From Lacisediminihabitans sp046156175 (GTDB taxonomy: Bacteria > Actinomycetota > Actinomycetes > Actinomycetales > Microbacteriaceae), in the NCBI RefSeq assembly GCF_046156175.1, contig NZ_JAYLVL010000001.1:620001-684000 (forward strand): DNA of 64,000 nt, read 5' to 3'. Below, piece by piece: positions 51,247 to 58,957 of the stretch. Positions within the stretch are counted from its first letter, which is position 1, and each line of letters starts with the position of its first letter. Made by a program: the position numbers and the translations under genes. The notes beneath the pieces are model-generated. The model did no database searches. It had not been told where the DNA came from and worked only from the letters and a program-made list of their open reading frames with translations.

Positions 51247-51765
51247 TCAGTCCCCGGCGAGGATGCTCGTGCGTTCCGCGAGATAGGACTCGAGGTTCGC
51301 AAGGCCCTGGTCGCCCTCACCGGCCACCCAGCGCACCATGACCGTGTCACCGCGCAGCGACAGCGGTCCGGTCTCGGCCCGCAGGCTCGCGGCATCCAGG
51401 GCGATCTCCGTCACGTCGAAGTTCACGGTATCGCCGAGCGCGAAACCACCGCGGGTTGCGGCGACCCGAAGCTCCCGGCGATGCAGCGCTTCGGCGTTCA
51501 TGTACACGGTCTCGTGGGTCAGCTCGATGGCGCGGGTGATTCCCCCGACGGCGAACAGCCGGCGGTCCCGGTCGAGAAGCAGCACGCCGAGCCGCCAGGC
51601 GCGGCCAACGCCGTCCATCACCGCCGGCCGCGGGATGAAGCCGATGCGACGTGCCGGACGCAGGGTGGCGATCGCCTCGTCGCCGATGGCCATGCCCTCC
51701 AGCCTGGCGATCGTCGCCGCGAGCATCTCCCGGAGATCGGGGCTGATCCCATCCGCATCGGTCAT
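51247..51765 (-). CDS. Conserved hypothetical protein
   Basis: A 172-residue soluble protein. It has a helical N-terminus (SPDLREMLAATIARLEGMAIGDEAIATLRPARRIGF), then beta-rich sequence with AWRLGVLLLDRDRRLFAVGGITRAI and a C-terminal MVRWVAGEGDQGLANLESYLAERTSIL. I do not recognise a characterised family. ATG 51765 is preceded by 47 bases of spacer to the anti-sigma gene stop on the same strand, so it may be co-transcribed with the sigma/anti-sigma pair. Confidence 0.78.
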   Translation of the reverse strand: MTDADGISPDLREMLAATIARLEGMAIGDEAIATLRPARRIGFIPRPAVMDGVGRAWRLGVLLLDRDRRLFAVGGITRAIELTHETVYMNAEALHRRELRVAATRGGFALGDTVNFDVTEIALDAASLRAETGPLSLRGDTVMVRWVAGEGDQGLANLESYLAERTSILAGD

Positions 51766-51812
51766 GCTGCCAGTATGCCTCCCCGACCCAGAACCGGATG
51801 TCGATGGCAGCC

Positions 51813-52535
51813 TCAGGGCCTCCCCGAAAGCAGTACCCGCCCATCCGAACCCGATCGGATGTCGACCGAGCTGATGTCGGCGACCGCGAGGCTCGTGGTG
51901 CCAGAGGGTTCGACGATGCTGCCCGGGGTGGCCGTCCAAGTCGCCACCTGCATGGACCGGCCGGCCGCATCCGTCACGAACATGGCATAGCCCGCGCCCT
52001 CGCCCGTGCTGTACCCGGGTGGGGTGCTCGCCGTGGCGTCGTACCGGCAGTTCATTTCGAGGCGCGTGCCCCAGCCCTCCGGCACCAGTTTCACGTCGGC
52101 ATGCAGCGGACTCGATACCACCGGCGTGAGCACGACGGATGTCACAGACGCGGTGCCCGTGGGGGTGACAACTTGAGGCGTGGGGAGGATGAGAGGAACC
52201 GCGAGGACGATCGCGGCTGCGGCAGCAGCGGCAGCGGCAGCGGCAGCGAAGATGCTGCCGACGACGAGAGCGCGCGATCGACGACGGCGGCGCGCGACGG
52301 ACCGCACCAACCGCGGAAGAAGCGTCTGCGGAACGGGGAGCGGAGGCCTCTCGCTCATCTCGACCTCGGCGACCGGAACCTTGGCGAGCAGGCCAGGAAG
52401 CCCGGCGAGCTCCGCGACAGCGGCAGAGCATTCGGCACAGCCTGCCAGGTGGCGTTCGAACTCGCGCCGGTCAGTTGCGGCCAGTGCGCCGAGCACATAG
52501 GCGGCATCCCAGTCGGAGTAGGCATCGGTCGTCAT
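51813..52535 (-). CDS. Membrane anti-sigma factor (zinc-associated type)
   Basis: A 240-residue single-span protein. The N-terminal ZAS-like domain has His29, Cys33 and Cys36 (HLAGCAEC), which sequester the partner ECF sigma factor. A basic stretch (RSVARRRRRSRA) precedes a membrane helix near residues 88-115 that contains a run of twelve alanines. The extracytoplasmic domain of about 120 residues resembles RskA-like anti-sigma C-terminal domains (GYSTGEGAGYAMFVTDA). It overlaps the sigma gene by four bases. The poly-Ala codon run is GC-trinucleotide-rich and could vary in length. Confidence 0.9.
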   Translation of the reverse strand: MTTDAYSDWDAAYVLGALAATDRREFERHLAGCAECSAAVAELAGLPGLLAKVPVAEVEMSERPPLPVPQTLLPRLVRSVARRRRRSRALVVGSIFAAAAAAAAAAAAIVLAVPLILPTPQVVTPTGTASVTSVVLTPVVSSPLHADVKLVPEGWGTRLEMNCRYDATASTPPGYSTGEGAGYAMFVTDAAGRSMQVATWTATPGSIVEPSGTTSLAVADISSVDIRSGSDGRVLLSGRP

Positions 52536-53038
52536 TGGGTCACCCCTCGTTCCTGCAGGGCCAGCCGGAGGGCGCGGAGCGCGTAGTGCAGCCGCGACTT
52601 GACGGTGCCCTCCGGGATCTCCAGCGCCCGGGCTGTCTCCGCGGTCGACAGTCCGAGGTAGTACGCGTGAATCACAACGAGCCGGTGATCCGTCGACAGG
52701 GTTGTCAGGGCATCCGAGACCAGCCAGGCATCCAGCAGCGCATCGGTGTCGTCATCGGCCGGGCGTTCGGGGAGCTGTTCCGAGGCGATCTCGTGCCGCG
52801 TGTGGGCGCTTCGCCGGTCGTCGATCACGAGGTTGCGCGCCACAGTGAACAGCCACGAGCGCGCCGAGTGATCACTCTGGTCCAGTACCTGCGGGCGACG
52901 CCAGGCCCGCATCAGGGTCTCCTGCACGACGTCTTCGGCGAAGTGTCGGTCACCGGTGAGCCAGACCACATATCGCCAGAGAGCGGGCGCGTGCTCGTCA
53001 TGAAGCGTGCGTAGCAGTTGCGCCTGTTCGTCGACCAT
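52532..53038 (-). CDS. ECF-type RNA polymerase sigma factor
   Basis: A 168-residue group IV sigma-70 factor. Region 2 contains DEHAPALWRYVVWLTGDRHFAEDVVQETLMRAWRR. Region 4 has ETARALEIPEGTVKSRLHYALRALRLAL. It pairs with the anti-sigma factor encoded immediately downstream (ATGA overlap), resembling SigK/SigL-type units. ATG 53038 follows GGAGGG. A promoter of the form TGAACC-N16-CGTTGT lies 20-47 bases upstream of the start, suggesting autoregulation, and a sister promoter faces the divergent Rieske operon. Confidence 0.93.
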   Translation of the reverse strand: MVDEQAQLLRTLHDEHAPALWRYVVWLTGDRHFAEDVVQETLMRAWRRPQVLDQSDHSARSWLFTVARNLVIDDRRSAHTRHEIASEQLPERPADDDTDALLDAWLVSDALTTLSTDHRLVVIHAYYLGLSTAETARALEIPEGTVKSRLHYALRALRLALQERGVTQ

Positions 53039-53057
53039 CGTCACCCTCCTGCTGGTT

Positions 53058-53085
53058 ACAACGTAGTCCGAGCCCTCTCGGTTCA
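53058..53085 (-). promoter_or_regulatory. Putative ECF promoter of the sigma/anti-sigma operon
   Basis: On the minus strand, TGAACC (53085-53080) is followed by a 16-base spacer and CGTTGT (53063-53058), 20 bases upstream of the sigma ATG. The GAAC/CGTT pair with a 16-base spacer is the standard ECF promoter form, implying that the sigma factor activates its own operon. Confidence 0.7.
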
Positions 53086-53098
53086 TTCCCAGCCGAAT

Positions 53099-53126
53099 TG
53101 AACCGAATCGGGCTCGCATTCGTGCA
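53099..53126 (+). promoter_or_regulatory. Putative ECF promoter of the Rieske/DUF2231 operon
   Basis: On the plus strand, TGAACC (53099-53104), a 16-base spacer and CGTGCA (53121-53126) lie 57 bases upstream of the Rieske gene. The element shares its -35 box and exact spacing with the opposing sigma promoter. The divergent operon is therefore probably a direct target of this ECF factor. Confidence 0.65.
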
Positions 53127-53182
53127 TTCAGGTGACAGGCTTTTCACGTCGCTCTCCACTCATCCCCCGGAGGAATCAGCTC

Positions 53183-53635
53183 ATGACTGCATCACCGTCT
53201 CTCACCCGTCGCGCCCTGATCAGCGCCGGCAGCGCCACCGTCGTCGGAGCGGGCGCTCTCGCTCTCGCGGCATGCAGTTCGCCCGCGACCGGCGGATCCG
53301 CAGGCGGGTCCGGTTCCGGATCCCCGACGTCCAAGATCGCTGCCGGCACCGAGGTGGCAAAGGTGGCCGACATTCCGGTCGGCGGCACGAAATCGGCCAA
53401 GATCGGGGATGCGCCGGTGTTGCTCTCCCAGCCCACCGCCGGCACCGTGATGTGCTTCAGCGCCATCTGCACCCACCAGGGTTGCACGGTGGGCGCTGCG
53501 GCGAAGGAATTCGACTGCCCCTGCCACGGATCCAAATTCAATGCGGAGACCGGCGCGGTCCTCAACGGTCCGGCGCAGACCGGCCTCACCGCCATCGCGG
53601 TGAAGGTCTCCGGGGATTCGGTGGTCACCGCCTGA
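53183..53635 (+). CDS. Rieske [2Fe-2S] lipoprotein
   Basis: A 150-residue exported iron-sulfur protein. The signal region SLTRRALISAGSATVVGAG has a twin-arginine, compatible with Tat export of a folded cluster protein. LALAAC gives lipid-modified Cys31. After a Gly/Ser linker the Rieske domain carries CTHQGC and CPCHGSKF, the two Cys-His ligand pairs. ATG 53183 follows GGAGGAA. It shares one base with the next gene (TGATG), a DUF2231 membrane protein, suggesting an electron-transfer pair at the membrane. Both are probably controlled by the divergent ECF sigma factor. Confidence 0.93.
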   Translation: MTASPSLTRRALISAGSATVVGAGALALAACSSPATGGSAGGSGSGSPTSKIAAGTEVAKVADIPVGGTKSAKIGDAPVLLSQPTAGTVMCFSAICTHQGCTVGAAAKEFDCPCHGSKFNAETGAVLNGPAQTGLTAIAVKVSGDSVVTA

Positions 53636-54141
53636 TGGACTTCGAATTCAACGGGCTGCCCGTCCACGTGCTGCTCGTGCATTTCGTCGTCATCGTCGTG
53701 CCCCTTGCGGCGCTCTGCACTGTCCTGGCCGCATTCTGGCCCGCCGCCCGCCGCCGGCTCGGAGTTGTGACGCCGATCATCGCTCTCGCGGCGTTGATCT
53801 CCGTACCGATCACCACGGAAGCCGGCGAATGGCTGCAGGCGCGAGTGGGTCGCACCGATCTCGTCGCGGCCCATGCGGCGATCGGCAAGACCCTGCTTCC
53901 GTGGGCCGCAGCGACATTCCTCTTCGCCGCGATCCAGTGGTTCTGGTTCCGCTTCGTCACGGCCCCGGATGCGAAGTTCGCCGCCCGGGTTCCCGGCACG
54001 ACCGCGCGACTCGTCATCACCGTCGCACTCGCGATTATCGTCGTCGTGCTCGCCGTCGGCTCGGTGATCACGGTGGTGCAGATCGGCGAGTCCGGCGCGC
54101 GGGCGATCTGGACGGGTTCGTTCACCCAGAATCCGAAATAG
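53635..54141 (+). CDS. DUF2231 membrane protein
   Basis: A 168-residue protein with four predicted helices. Helix 1 starts with FNGLPVHVLLVHFVVIVVPLAAL, the DUF2231 signature with paired histidines; helix 3 contains a further His (AAHAAIGKTLLPW). Conserved helix histidines suggest haem or other metal binding, as in cytochrome b-like bundles, but this is inference. It is co-translated with the Rieske lipoprotein (TGATG overlap) and likely forms its membrane redox partner. Confidence 0.9.
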   Translation: MDFEFNGLPVHVLLVHFVVIVVPLAALCTVLAAFWPAARRRLGVVTPIIALAALISVPITTEAGEWLQARVGRTDLVAAHAAIGKTLLPWAAATFLFAAIQWFWFRFVTAPDAKFAARVPGTTARLVITVALAIIVVVLAVGSVITVVQIGESGARAIWTGSFTQNPK

Positions 54142-54161
54142 CGCGGTATCCGCCGCAGACT

Positions 54162-54641
54162 TCAGCGTCGGCTGAAGACCAGCGGGTCTTCGACGTAGGG
54201 TTTCCACGCCGCTCGTTCCTCGGCGGAAAGTCGTCGGGGGCTCATCGTCTGAGAGTCGCACAGCACCACCCGGGTGGTGGCCCGGGCGTACAGCTCGGCG
54301 GGTTCGGCGCCGATCGGCGACCGGATCTCGTAGCAGACGTCGATATCCGCTCCCCCGAGACGACCGATCCAGACCTGGATGTCGAGGGGGCTGCGACGGT
54401 AGTCGATGGTGGCGAGATACTCGATCTCGGTGCGCGCGATGATGCTCAGCGTCGGCGACCCGAGCCGGGCATCCAGCACCGCGCTCGGCGGCGTGCCCGG
54501 GCGCTCCGCCTCGTCATCGGGCATCCACAGTGCCTGAACGCGTGCCTCTTCGAGCAGCCGCAGGATCTCGACGTTGTTCACGTGCCCGTAGGCGTCGAGG
54601 TCTCCCCAGCGCAGCACCGTCGGGATGTGCAGCCGCGCCAC
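54162..54641 (-). CDS. 4HBT-like acyl-CoA thioesterase
   Basis: A 159-residue single hot-dog thioesterase. The active-site helix region reads VLRWGDLDAYGHVNNVEILRLLEEAR, with the catalytic Asp of YbgC/4-hydroxybenzoyl-CoA type enzymes in GDLDAYGHVNN. The remaining strands (ARTEIEYLATIDYRRSPLDIQVWIGRLGG) fit the fold. GTG 54641 is used as start, five bases after the EttA stop, making a two-gene operon. The natural substrate is unknown. Confidence 0.9.
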   Translation of the reverse strand: MARLHIPTVLRWGDLDAYGHVNNVEILRLLEEARVQALWMPDDEAERPGTPPSAVLDARLGSPTLSIIARTEIEYLATIDYRRSPLDIQVWIGRLGGADIDVCYEIRSPIGAEPAELYARATTRVVLCDSQTMSPRRLSAEERAAWKPYVEDPLVFSRR

Positions 54642-54646
54642 GGGCG

Positions 54647-56329
54647 TCAGTCCCTGGTGAGTTTGCGGTACGCGGAGCGGTTCGGCTTCGCCGCATCCGG
54701 TCCGAGTCGCGCGATCTTGTTCTCTTCGTAGGATTCGAAGTTGCCCTCGAACCAGTGCCAGTTGCCCGGATTCTCTTCCGTGCCCTCGTAGGCGAGGATG
54801 TGGGTCGCGATGCGGTCGAGGAACCACCGATCGTGAGTGATGACCACGGCGCAGCCGGGAAACTCGAGCAGCGCGTTCTCGAGGCTGCCGAGGGTCTCGA
54901 CGTCCAGGTCGTTCGTCGGTTCGTCGAGCAGCAGCAGGTTGCCGCCCTGCTTGAGCGTGAGGGCGAGGTTGAGGCGGTTGCGCTCTCCACCGGAGAGCAC
55001 GCCGGCCTTCTTCTGCTGGTCGGGGCCTTTGAAGCCGAACTGCGAGACGTAGCCGCGGCTCGGGATCTCGGTCTTGCCCACCTGGATGTAGTCCTGCCCG
55101 TCGGACACGACCTCCCACAGCGTCTTCGTCGGGTCGATGCCGCCGCGATCCTGGTCGACGTAGGAGATGTCGACGGTGTCGCCGATCTTCAGGTCGCCGC
55201 CGTCGAGGGACTCGAGCCCGGTGATGGTCTTGAACAGCGTGGTCTTTCCCACCCCGTTCGGGCCGATGACGCCGACGATACCGTTGCGGGGAAGCGTGAA
55301 GCTCAGGCCGTCGATGAGCACCCGGCCGTCGAAGCCCTTCTCGAGTCGCTTCGCGTCGATCACCTGGGCGCCGAGACGCGGGCCGATCGGGATCACCAGC
55401 TCTTCGAAATCGAGCTTGCGAGTCTTCTCGGCCTCACTCGCCATCTCTTCGTAGCGTGCGAGGCGCGCCTTCGACTTGACCTGGCGGCCCTTGGCGTTGC
55501 TGCGCACCCACTCGAGCTCGCTCGAGAGGCGCTTCGCGAGCTTGGCGTCCTTCTTGCCCTGCACTTCGAGGCGCGCGCCCTTCTTCTCGAGGTAGGTCGA
55601 GTAGTTGCCCTCGTAGGGGTAGAGGTGGCCGCGGTCGACCTCGGCGATCCATTCGGCCACGTGATCGAGGAAGTACCGGTCGTGAGTGACGGCGAGGACG
55701 GCGCCGTGGTACTGGGCGAGGTGCTGCTCGAGCCACAGGACGCTCTCGGCATCGAGGTGGTTGGTGGGCTCATCGAGAAGCAACAGGTCCGGTTTCTGCA
55801 GCAGCAGTTTGGTGAGCGCGACGCGGCGCTTCTCACCACCGGACAGGTTCGCGACGGTGGCATCCCCGGGCGGTGTGCGCAGGGCATCCATCGCCTGCTC
55901 GAGCTGGGAGTCGAGGTCCCACGCGTCGGCGGCATCGATGGCCTCCTGCAGAACGCCCATCTCGGCGAGCAGCGAGTCGAAGTCGGCATCCGGATCCGCC
56001 ATGGCGGCCGAGACCTCATTGAAACGGTCGACCTTCGCCTTGATCTCGCCGACACCCTCCTGCACGTTCTCGAGCACGGTCTTGGTCTCGTCGAGCTCCG
56101 GCTCCTGCATCAGGATGCCGACGCTGTAGCCGGGGCTCAGTCGCGCTTCGCCGTTGGACGGGGTGTCGAGGCCTGCCATGATCTTGAGGATCGTGGACTT
56201 GCCCGCTCCGTTCGGCCCGACGACGCCGATCTTGGCGCCGGGGAAGAACGACATCGTGACGTCGTCGAGGATGAGCTTGTCGCCGACCGCTTTGCGGGCG
56301 CGGACCATCGAGTAAATGAATTCGGCCAT
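54647..56329 (-). CDS. ettA: Energy-dependent translational throttle protein EttA (ABC-F)
   Basis: A 560-residue soluble ABC-F ATPase that binds the ribosomal E site and couples translation to the ATP/ADP ratio. It has two nucleotide-binding domains: Walker A GPNGAGKST and GPNGVGKTT; signatures LSGGEKRRVAL and LSGGERNRLNL; Walker B LLLLDEPTNHLDAES and LLLLDEPTNDLDVET. The linker between them, with the basic SSELEWVRSNAKGRQVKSKA region, is the P-site tRNA interaction motif. MAEFIYSM is the standard N-terminus. Confidence 0.97.
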   Translation of the reverse strand: MAEFIYSMVRARKAVGDKLILDDVTMSFFPGAKIGVVGPNGAGKSTILKIMAGLDTPSNGEARLSPGYSVGILMQEPELDETKTVLENVQEGVGEIKAKVDRFNEVSAAMADPDADFDSLLAEMGVLQEAIDAADAWDLDSQLEQAMDALRTPPGDATVANLSGGEKRRVALTKLLLQKPDLLLLDEPTNHLDAESVLWLEQHLAQYHGAVLAVTHDRYFLDHVAEWIAEVDRGHLYPYEGNYSTYLEKKGARLEVQGKKDAKLAKRLSSELEWVRSNAKGRQVKSKARLARYEEMASEAEKTRKLDFEELVIPIGPRLGAQVIDAKRLEKGFDGRVLIDGLSFTLPRNGIVGVIGPNGVGKTTLFKTITGLESLDGGDLKIGDTVDISYVDQDRGGIDPTKTLWEVVSDGQDYIQVGKTEIPSRGYVSQFGFKGPDQQKKAGVLSGGERNRLNLALTLKQGGNLLLLDEPTNDLDVETLGSLENALLEFPGCAVVITHDRWFLDRIATHILAYEGTEENPGNWHWFEGNFESYEENKIARLGPDAAKPNRSAYRKLTRD

Positions 56330-56711
56330 ACGCCAAGTTTAGGTGGCTGTCCTTCGCCACCCGAACCGCCCGAGAATTGTCCGCGCCGCTCGGCCCGCCC
56401 ATTCTGGGCCGGGTCTTTCGTGCCGCGCTATCGGCCGATCGGGTGGGTCCTGCCGATCGAAGTCACGGGTCAGGACAGTTTTTCGAACACCAGGGTCGCC
56501 TGGATGCGATCGCCGCCGCCGAAGCCCTTGCTTCCGGAGGACGCCGTGGTTCCACTGATCCGACCGGTCGTGGCCGACAGCGGATTGGGGGACGACACGC
56601 CGGGAGCGGCGCACTGCAAGCGGCGTGTTGCGAGGGTCTCCGCCCCGAGACTCCGAACGCGCCTCCGTGATCGCGCAACTCACCACCCTCACGCGGCGTC
56701 GGACCCGTTCA
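56330..56711. other. Gene-poor interval between EttA and a lipoprotein gene
   Basis: About 380 bases without a convincing gene. A short inverted repeat (GGTGGC...GCCACC, 56343-56362) lies just upstream of ettA and may belong to its leader. A minus-strand frame of about 42 codons (56598-56470) with coding-like third positions ends GGGDRIQATLVFEKLS but has no ribosome binding site and no recognisable family. The rest shows no feature. Confidence 0.6.
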
Positions 56712-57194
56712 CTACCAGTCGATCGTGCGGGTCTTGCCGATGAGGCAGAGCCCGCTCGACAGCGCCTTTTCGACCGCGCTGCTGTACCCGCCCCCGCCGT
56801 GCTGGCCGAGCAGGCAGGAGTCGCCGATCTTCACCGAGAAGAGGATGGAGTCGACTCCCCCGTTGATCGACGTCTTGTCGGGCGTCACCTGCATCGCTGC
56901 TTTGTCGAAGCCCGCGGAGACCAGTGAATCGATGATCGCCCGCCCGTTCGCTCCGCCGTTCGCTGCGAAGAGCTTCGTGTTGACCGCATCGAACCAGGCC
57001 TTGTTCGCCTGCGCGGTGCCGTCGGGCCGGTAGCTCGGAGTCGGTGCGGGCGTCGCGGTGCGGCCCGGGCTGGCTGATGCCGATGCGGATGCGGGCACCG
57101 CAGTCGGCGCGGGCGCGGCGGGCGAGCACCCCGCCAGGGTGACGGCGAGCACGAGCAGCGGTGCGGCGAGCAGTATGCGGCCCCTGGCTGACAT
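56712..57194 (-). CDS. DUF6993-like secreted lipoprotein
   Basis: A 160-residue lipoprotein. The signal peptide RILLAAPLLVLAVTLAGCS has a clean lipobox (LAGC, Cys23). A Pro/Ala/Ser linker follows, then a compact domain with AWFDAVNTKLFAANGG, AGFDKAAMQVTPDKTS, FSVKIGDSCLLGQHGGG and the C-terminal GLCLIGKTRTIDW. Two Cys could form a disulfide outside the membrane. The pattern fits the DUF6993 domain found in Microbacteriaceae; its function is unknown. It is divergent from the methylcrotonyl-CoA carboxylase genes. Confidence 0.82.
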   Translation of the reverse strand: MSARGRILLAAPLLVLAVTLAGCSPAAPAPTAVPASASASASPGRTATPAPTPSYRPDGTAQANKAWFDAVNTKLFAANGGANGRAIIDSLVSAGFDKAAMQVTPDKTSINGGVDSILFSVKIGDSCLLGQHGGGGYSSAVEKALSSGLCLIGKTRTIDW

Positions 57195-57293
57195 CCGGTC
57201 GACCTCCCCAGTCGCTGTGCGGGGCCGATCCCCCGTCGCGATTCTAATTCGTCCGCTTCAGCCACCATCGACACCCCCGCGCTCGACTTTCCA

Positions 57294-57339
57294 GTTAGTC
57301 GCCACTAACCTGTTTCAATTAGCGTCCGCTAACTGAAAC
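57294..57339. promoter_or_regulatory. Paired TetR operators of the methylcrotonyl-CoA carboxylase operon
   Basis: Site A is GTTAGTcgccACTAAC (57294-57309), perfect in both arms. Site B is ATTAGCgtccGCTAAC (57318-57333), which sits inside a longer palindrome of GTTTC/GAAAC arms spanning 57312-57339. The centres are 24 bp apart, exactly as for the two sites at 45840-45879. Site B ends 16 bases before the carboxylase start. This strongly suggests control by the same TetR regulator encoded at 45927. Confidence 0.85.
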
Positions 57340-57349
57340 GGAATGGTCG

Positions 57350-58957
57350 ATGGAGACTCTGTCCAGCACTGCACGTGCGTCGAGTGCCGGGTTCCAGGCG
57401 AATGCGGCGGCCCAGGGCGCGCTGGCGGCGGAATTGCGGGCCCGGCTGGCCGAAGCATCCCGCGGCGGCTCGGAACGAGCGCGCGAGCGCCACACCGGTC
57501 GCGGAAAGCTGCTGCCACGGGATCGGATCGACTACCTTCTCGATCCCGGAAGCCCCTTTCTCGAGATCGCTCCGCTCGCCGCCTGGGGACTCTACGACGA
57601 CGAAGCGCCGTCGGCCGGCATGGTCACCGGCATCGGCCTGGTCAACGGTCGACACTGCATGATCGTCTGCAACGACGCCACGGTGAAGGGCGGCACCTAC
57701 TACCCGCTCACGGTGAAGAAACACCTCCGGGCGCAGGAGATCGCGGCGCAGAACCGGCTTCCCTGCATCTACCTCGTCGACTCCGGCGGCGCCTTCCTGC
57801 CTCGCCAGGACGAGGTCTTCCCCGACCGCGACGACTTCGGCCGCATCTTCTACAACCAGGCGCGGATGTCGTCCCGCGGCATCCCGCAGATCGCCGCGGT
57901 GCTCGGCTCGAGCACCGCCGGCGGCGCCTATGTGCCCGCGATGAGCGACGAGACCGTGATCGTGCGGAGCCAGGGCACGATCTTCCTCGGCGGACCTCCG
58001 CTCGTGAAGGCGGCCACCGGCGAGGTCGTCACGGCGGAGGACCTCGGCGGCGGAGACACCCACGCCCGCCTCTCCGGCGTGGTGGACCATCTCGCCGACA
58101 ACGACCAGCATGCGCTCGAAATCGTGCGGGACATCGTCGGCACCCTTCCGCCCGCGGCACCCCGCCCGTACGATCTGCGCGACCCGCTCCCACCGACGGT
58201 CGACCCGCTCGAGCTCTATGGCGTCGTGCCGACGAACCTGCAGTCGCCCTACGACGCGCGCGAGATCATCGCGAGAATCGTCGACGGCAGCGAATTCCAC
58301 GAGTTCAAGAAGAACTACGGCGAGACCCTCGTCACCGGATTCGCTCACATCCACGGCCATCCGGTGGGCATCGTCGCCAACAATGGGGTGCTGTTCAGCG
58401 AGTCGGCCCAGAAGGGCGCGCACTTCATCGAACTGTGCGACCAGCGCAAGATCCCCCTGCTGTTCCTTCAGAACATCACCGGCTTCATGGTCGGTCGCGA
58501 ATACGAGGCCGGGGGCATCGCCAAACACGGGGCGAAGATGGTCACCGCTGTCGCCTGCGCCCGGGTTCCGAAACTGACGGTGGTGGTCGGCGGATCATTC
58601 GGCGCGGGCAATTACTCCATGGCCGGCCGTGCCTTCTCCCCTCGATTCCTCTGGATGTGGCCGGCGAGTCGCATCTCGGTGATGGGCGGCCCGCAGGCGG
58701 CCTCGGTGCTCGCCACCATCCGTCGCGAGCAGGCGGAATCGAGCGGGGCGACCTGGACCGAGGAGGAGGATGCCGCCTTCCGCGCCCCCATCACGGAACA
58801 GTACGAACGACAGGGCAACCCCTACTACTCCACGGCCCGGCTCTGGGACGACGGCATCATCGACCCGGCCGACACCCGCACCGTCGTCGGCCTCGCCCTC
58901 GAGGTGTGCTCGCACGCCCCCCTTGACGACGTCTCCTACGGCGTCTTCCGGATGTGA
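57350..58957 (+). CDS. Methylcrotonyl-CoA carboxylase carboxyltransferase (beta) subunit
   Basis: A 535-residue carboxyltransferase that moves CO2 from biotin to 3-methylcrotonyl-CoA in leucine degradation. MCC-beta features are HTGRGKLLPRDRIDYLLDPG, MIVCNDATVKGGTYYPLTVKKH, GSSTAGGAYVPAMSDE and IFLGGPPLVKAATGE. The C-terminal domain has NNGVLFSESAQKGAHF and GGSFGAGNYSMAGRAF. It corresponds to AccD1 of mycobacteria. ATG 57350 lies 16 bases after operator site B and has only a weak CGGAATGG site. It overlaps the biotin-carboxylase subunit gene by four bases. Confidence 0.94.
   Translation: METLSSTARASSAGFQANAAAQGALAAELRARLAEASRGGSERARERHTGRGKLLPRDRIDYLLDPGSPFLEIAPLAAWGLYDDEAPSAGMVTGIGLVNGRHCMIVCNDATVKGGTYYPLTVKKHLRAQEIAAQNRLPCIYLVDSGGAFLPRQDEVFPDRDDFGRIFYNQARMSSRGIPQIAAVLGSSTAGGAYVPAMSDETVIVRSQGTIFLGGPPLVKAATGEVVTAEDLGGGDTHARLSGVVDHLADNDQHALEIVRDIVGTLPPAAPRPYDLRDPLPPTVDPLELYGVVPTNLQSPYDAREIIARIVDGSEFHEFKKNYGETLVTGFAHIHGHPVGIVANNGVLFSESAQKGAHFIELCDQRKIPLLFLQNITGFMVGREYEAGGIAKHGAKMVTAVACARVPKLTVVVGGSFGAGNYSMAGRAFSPRFLWMWPASRISVMGGPQAASVLATIRREQAESSGATWTEEEDAAFRAPITEQYERQGNPYYSTARLWDDGIIDPADTRTVVGLALEVCSHAPLDDVSYGVFRM

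Noticed and set aside
56470..56598. A 42-codon minus-strand frame ending GGGDRIQATLVFEKLS
   Set aside because: Third-position GC is coding-like, but there is no ribosome binding site, no family match I can name, and a stop lies close upstream. It could be a gene remnant, but support is too weak to call.
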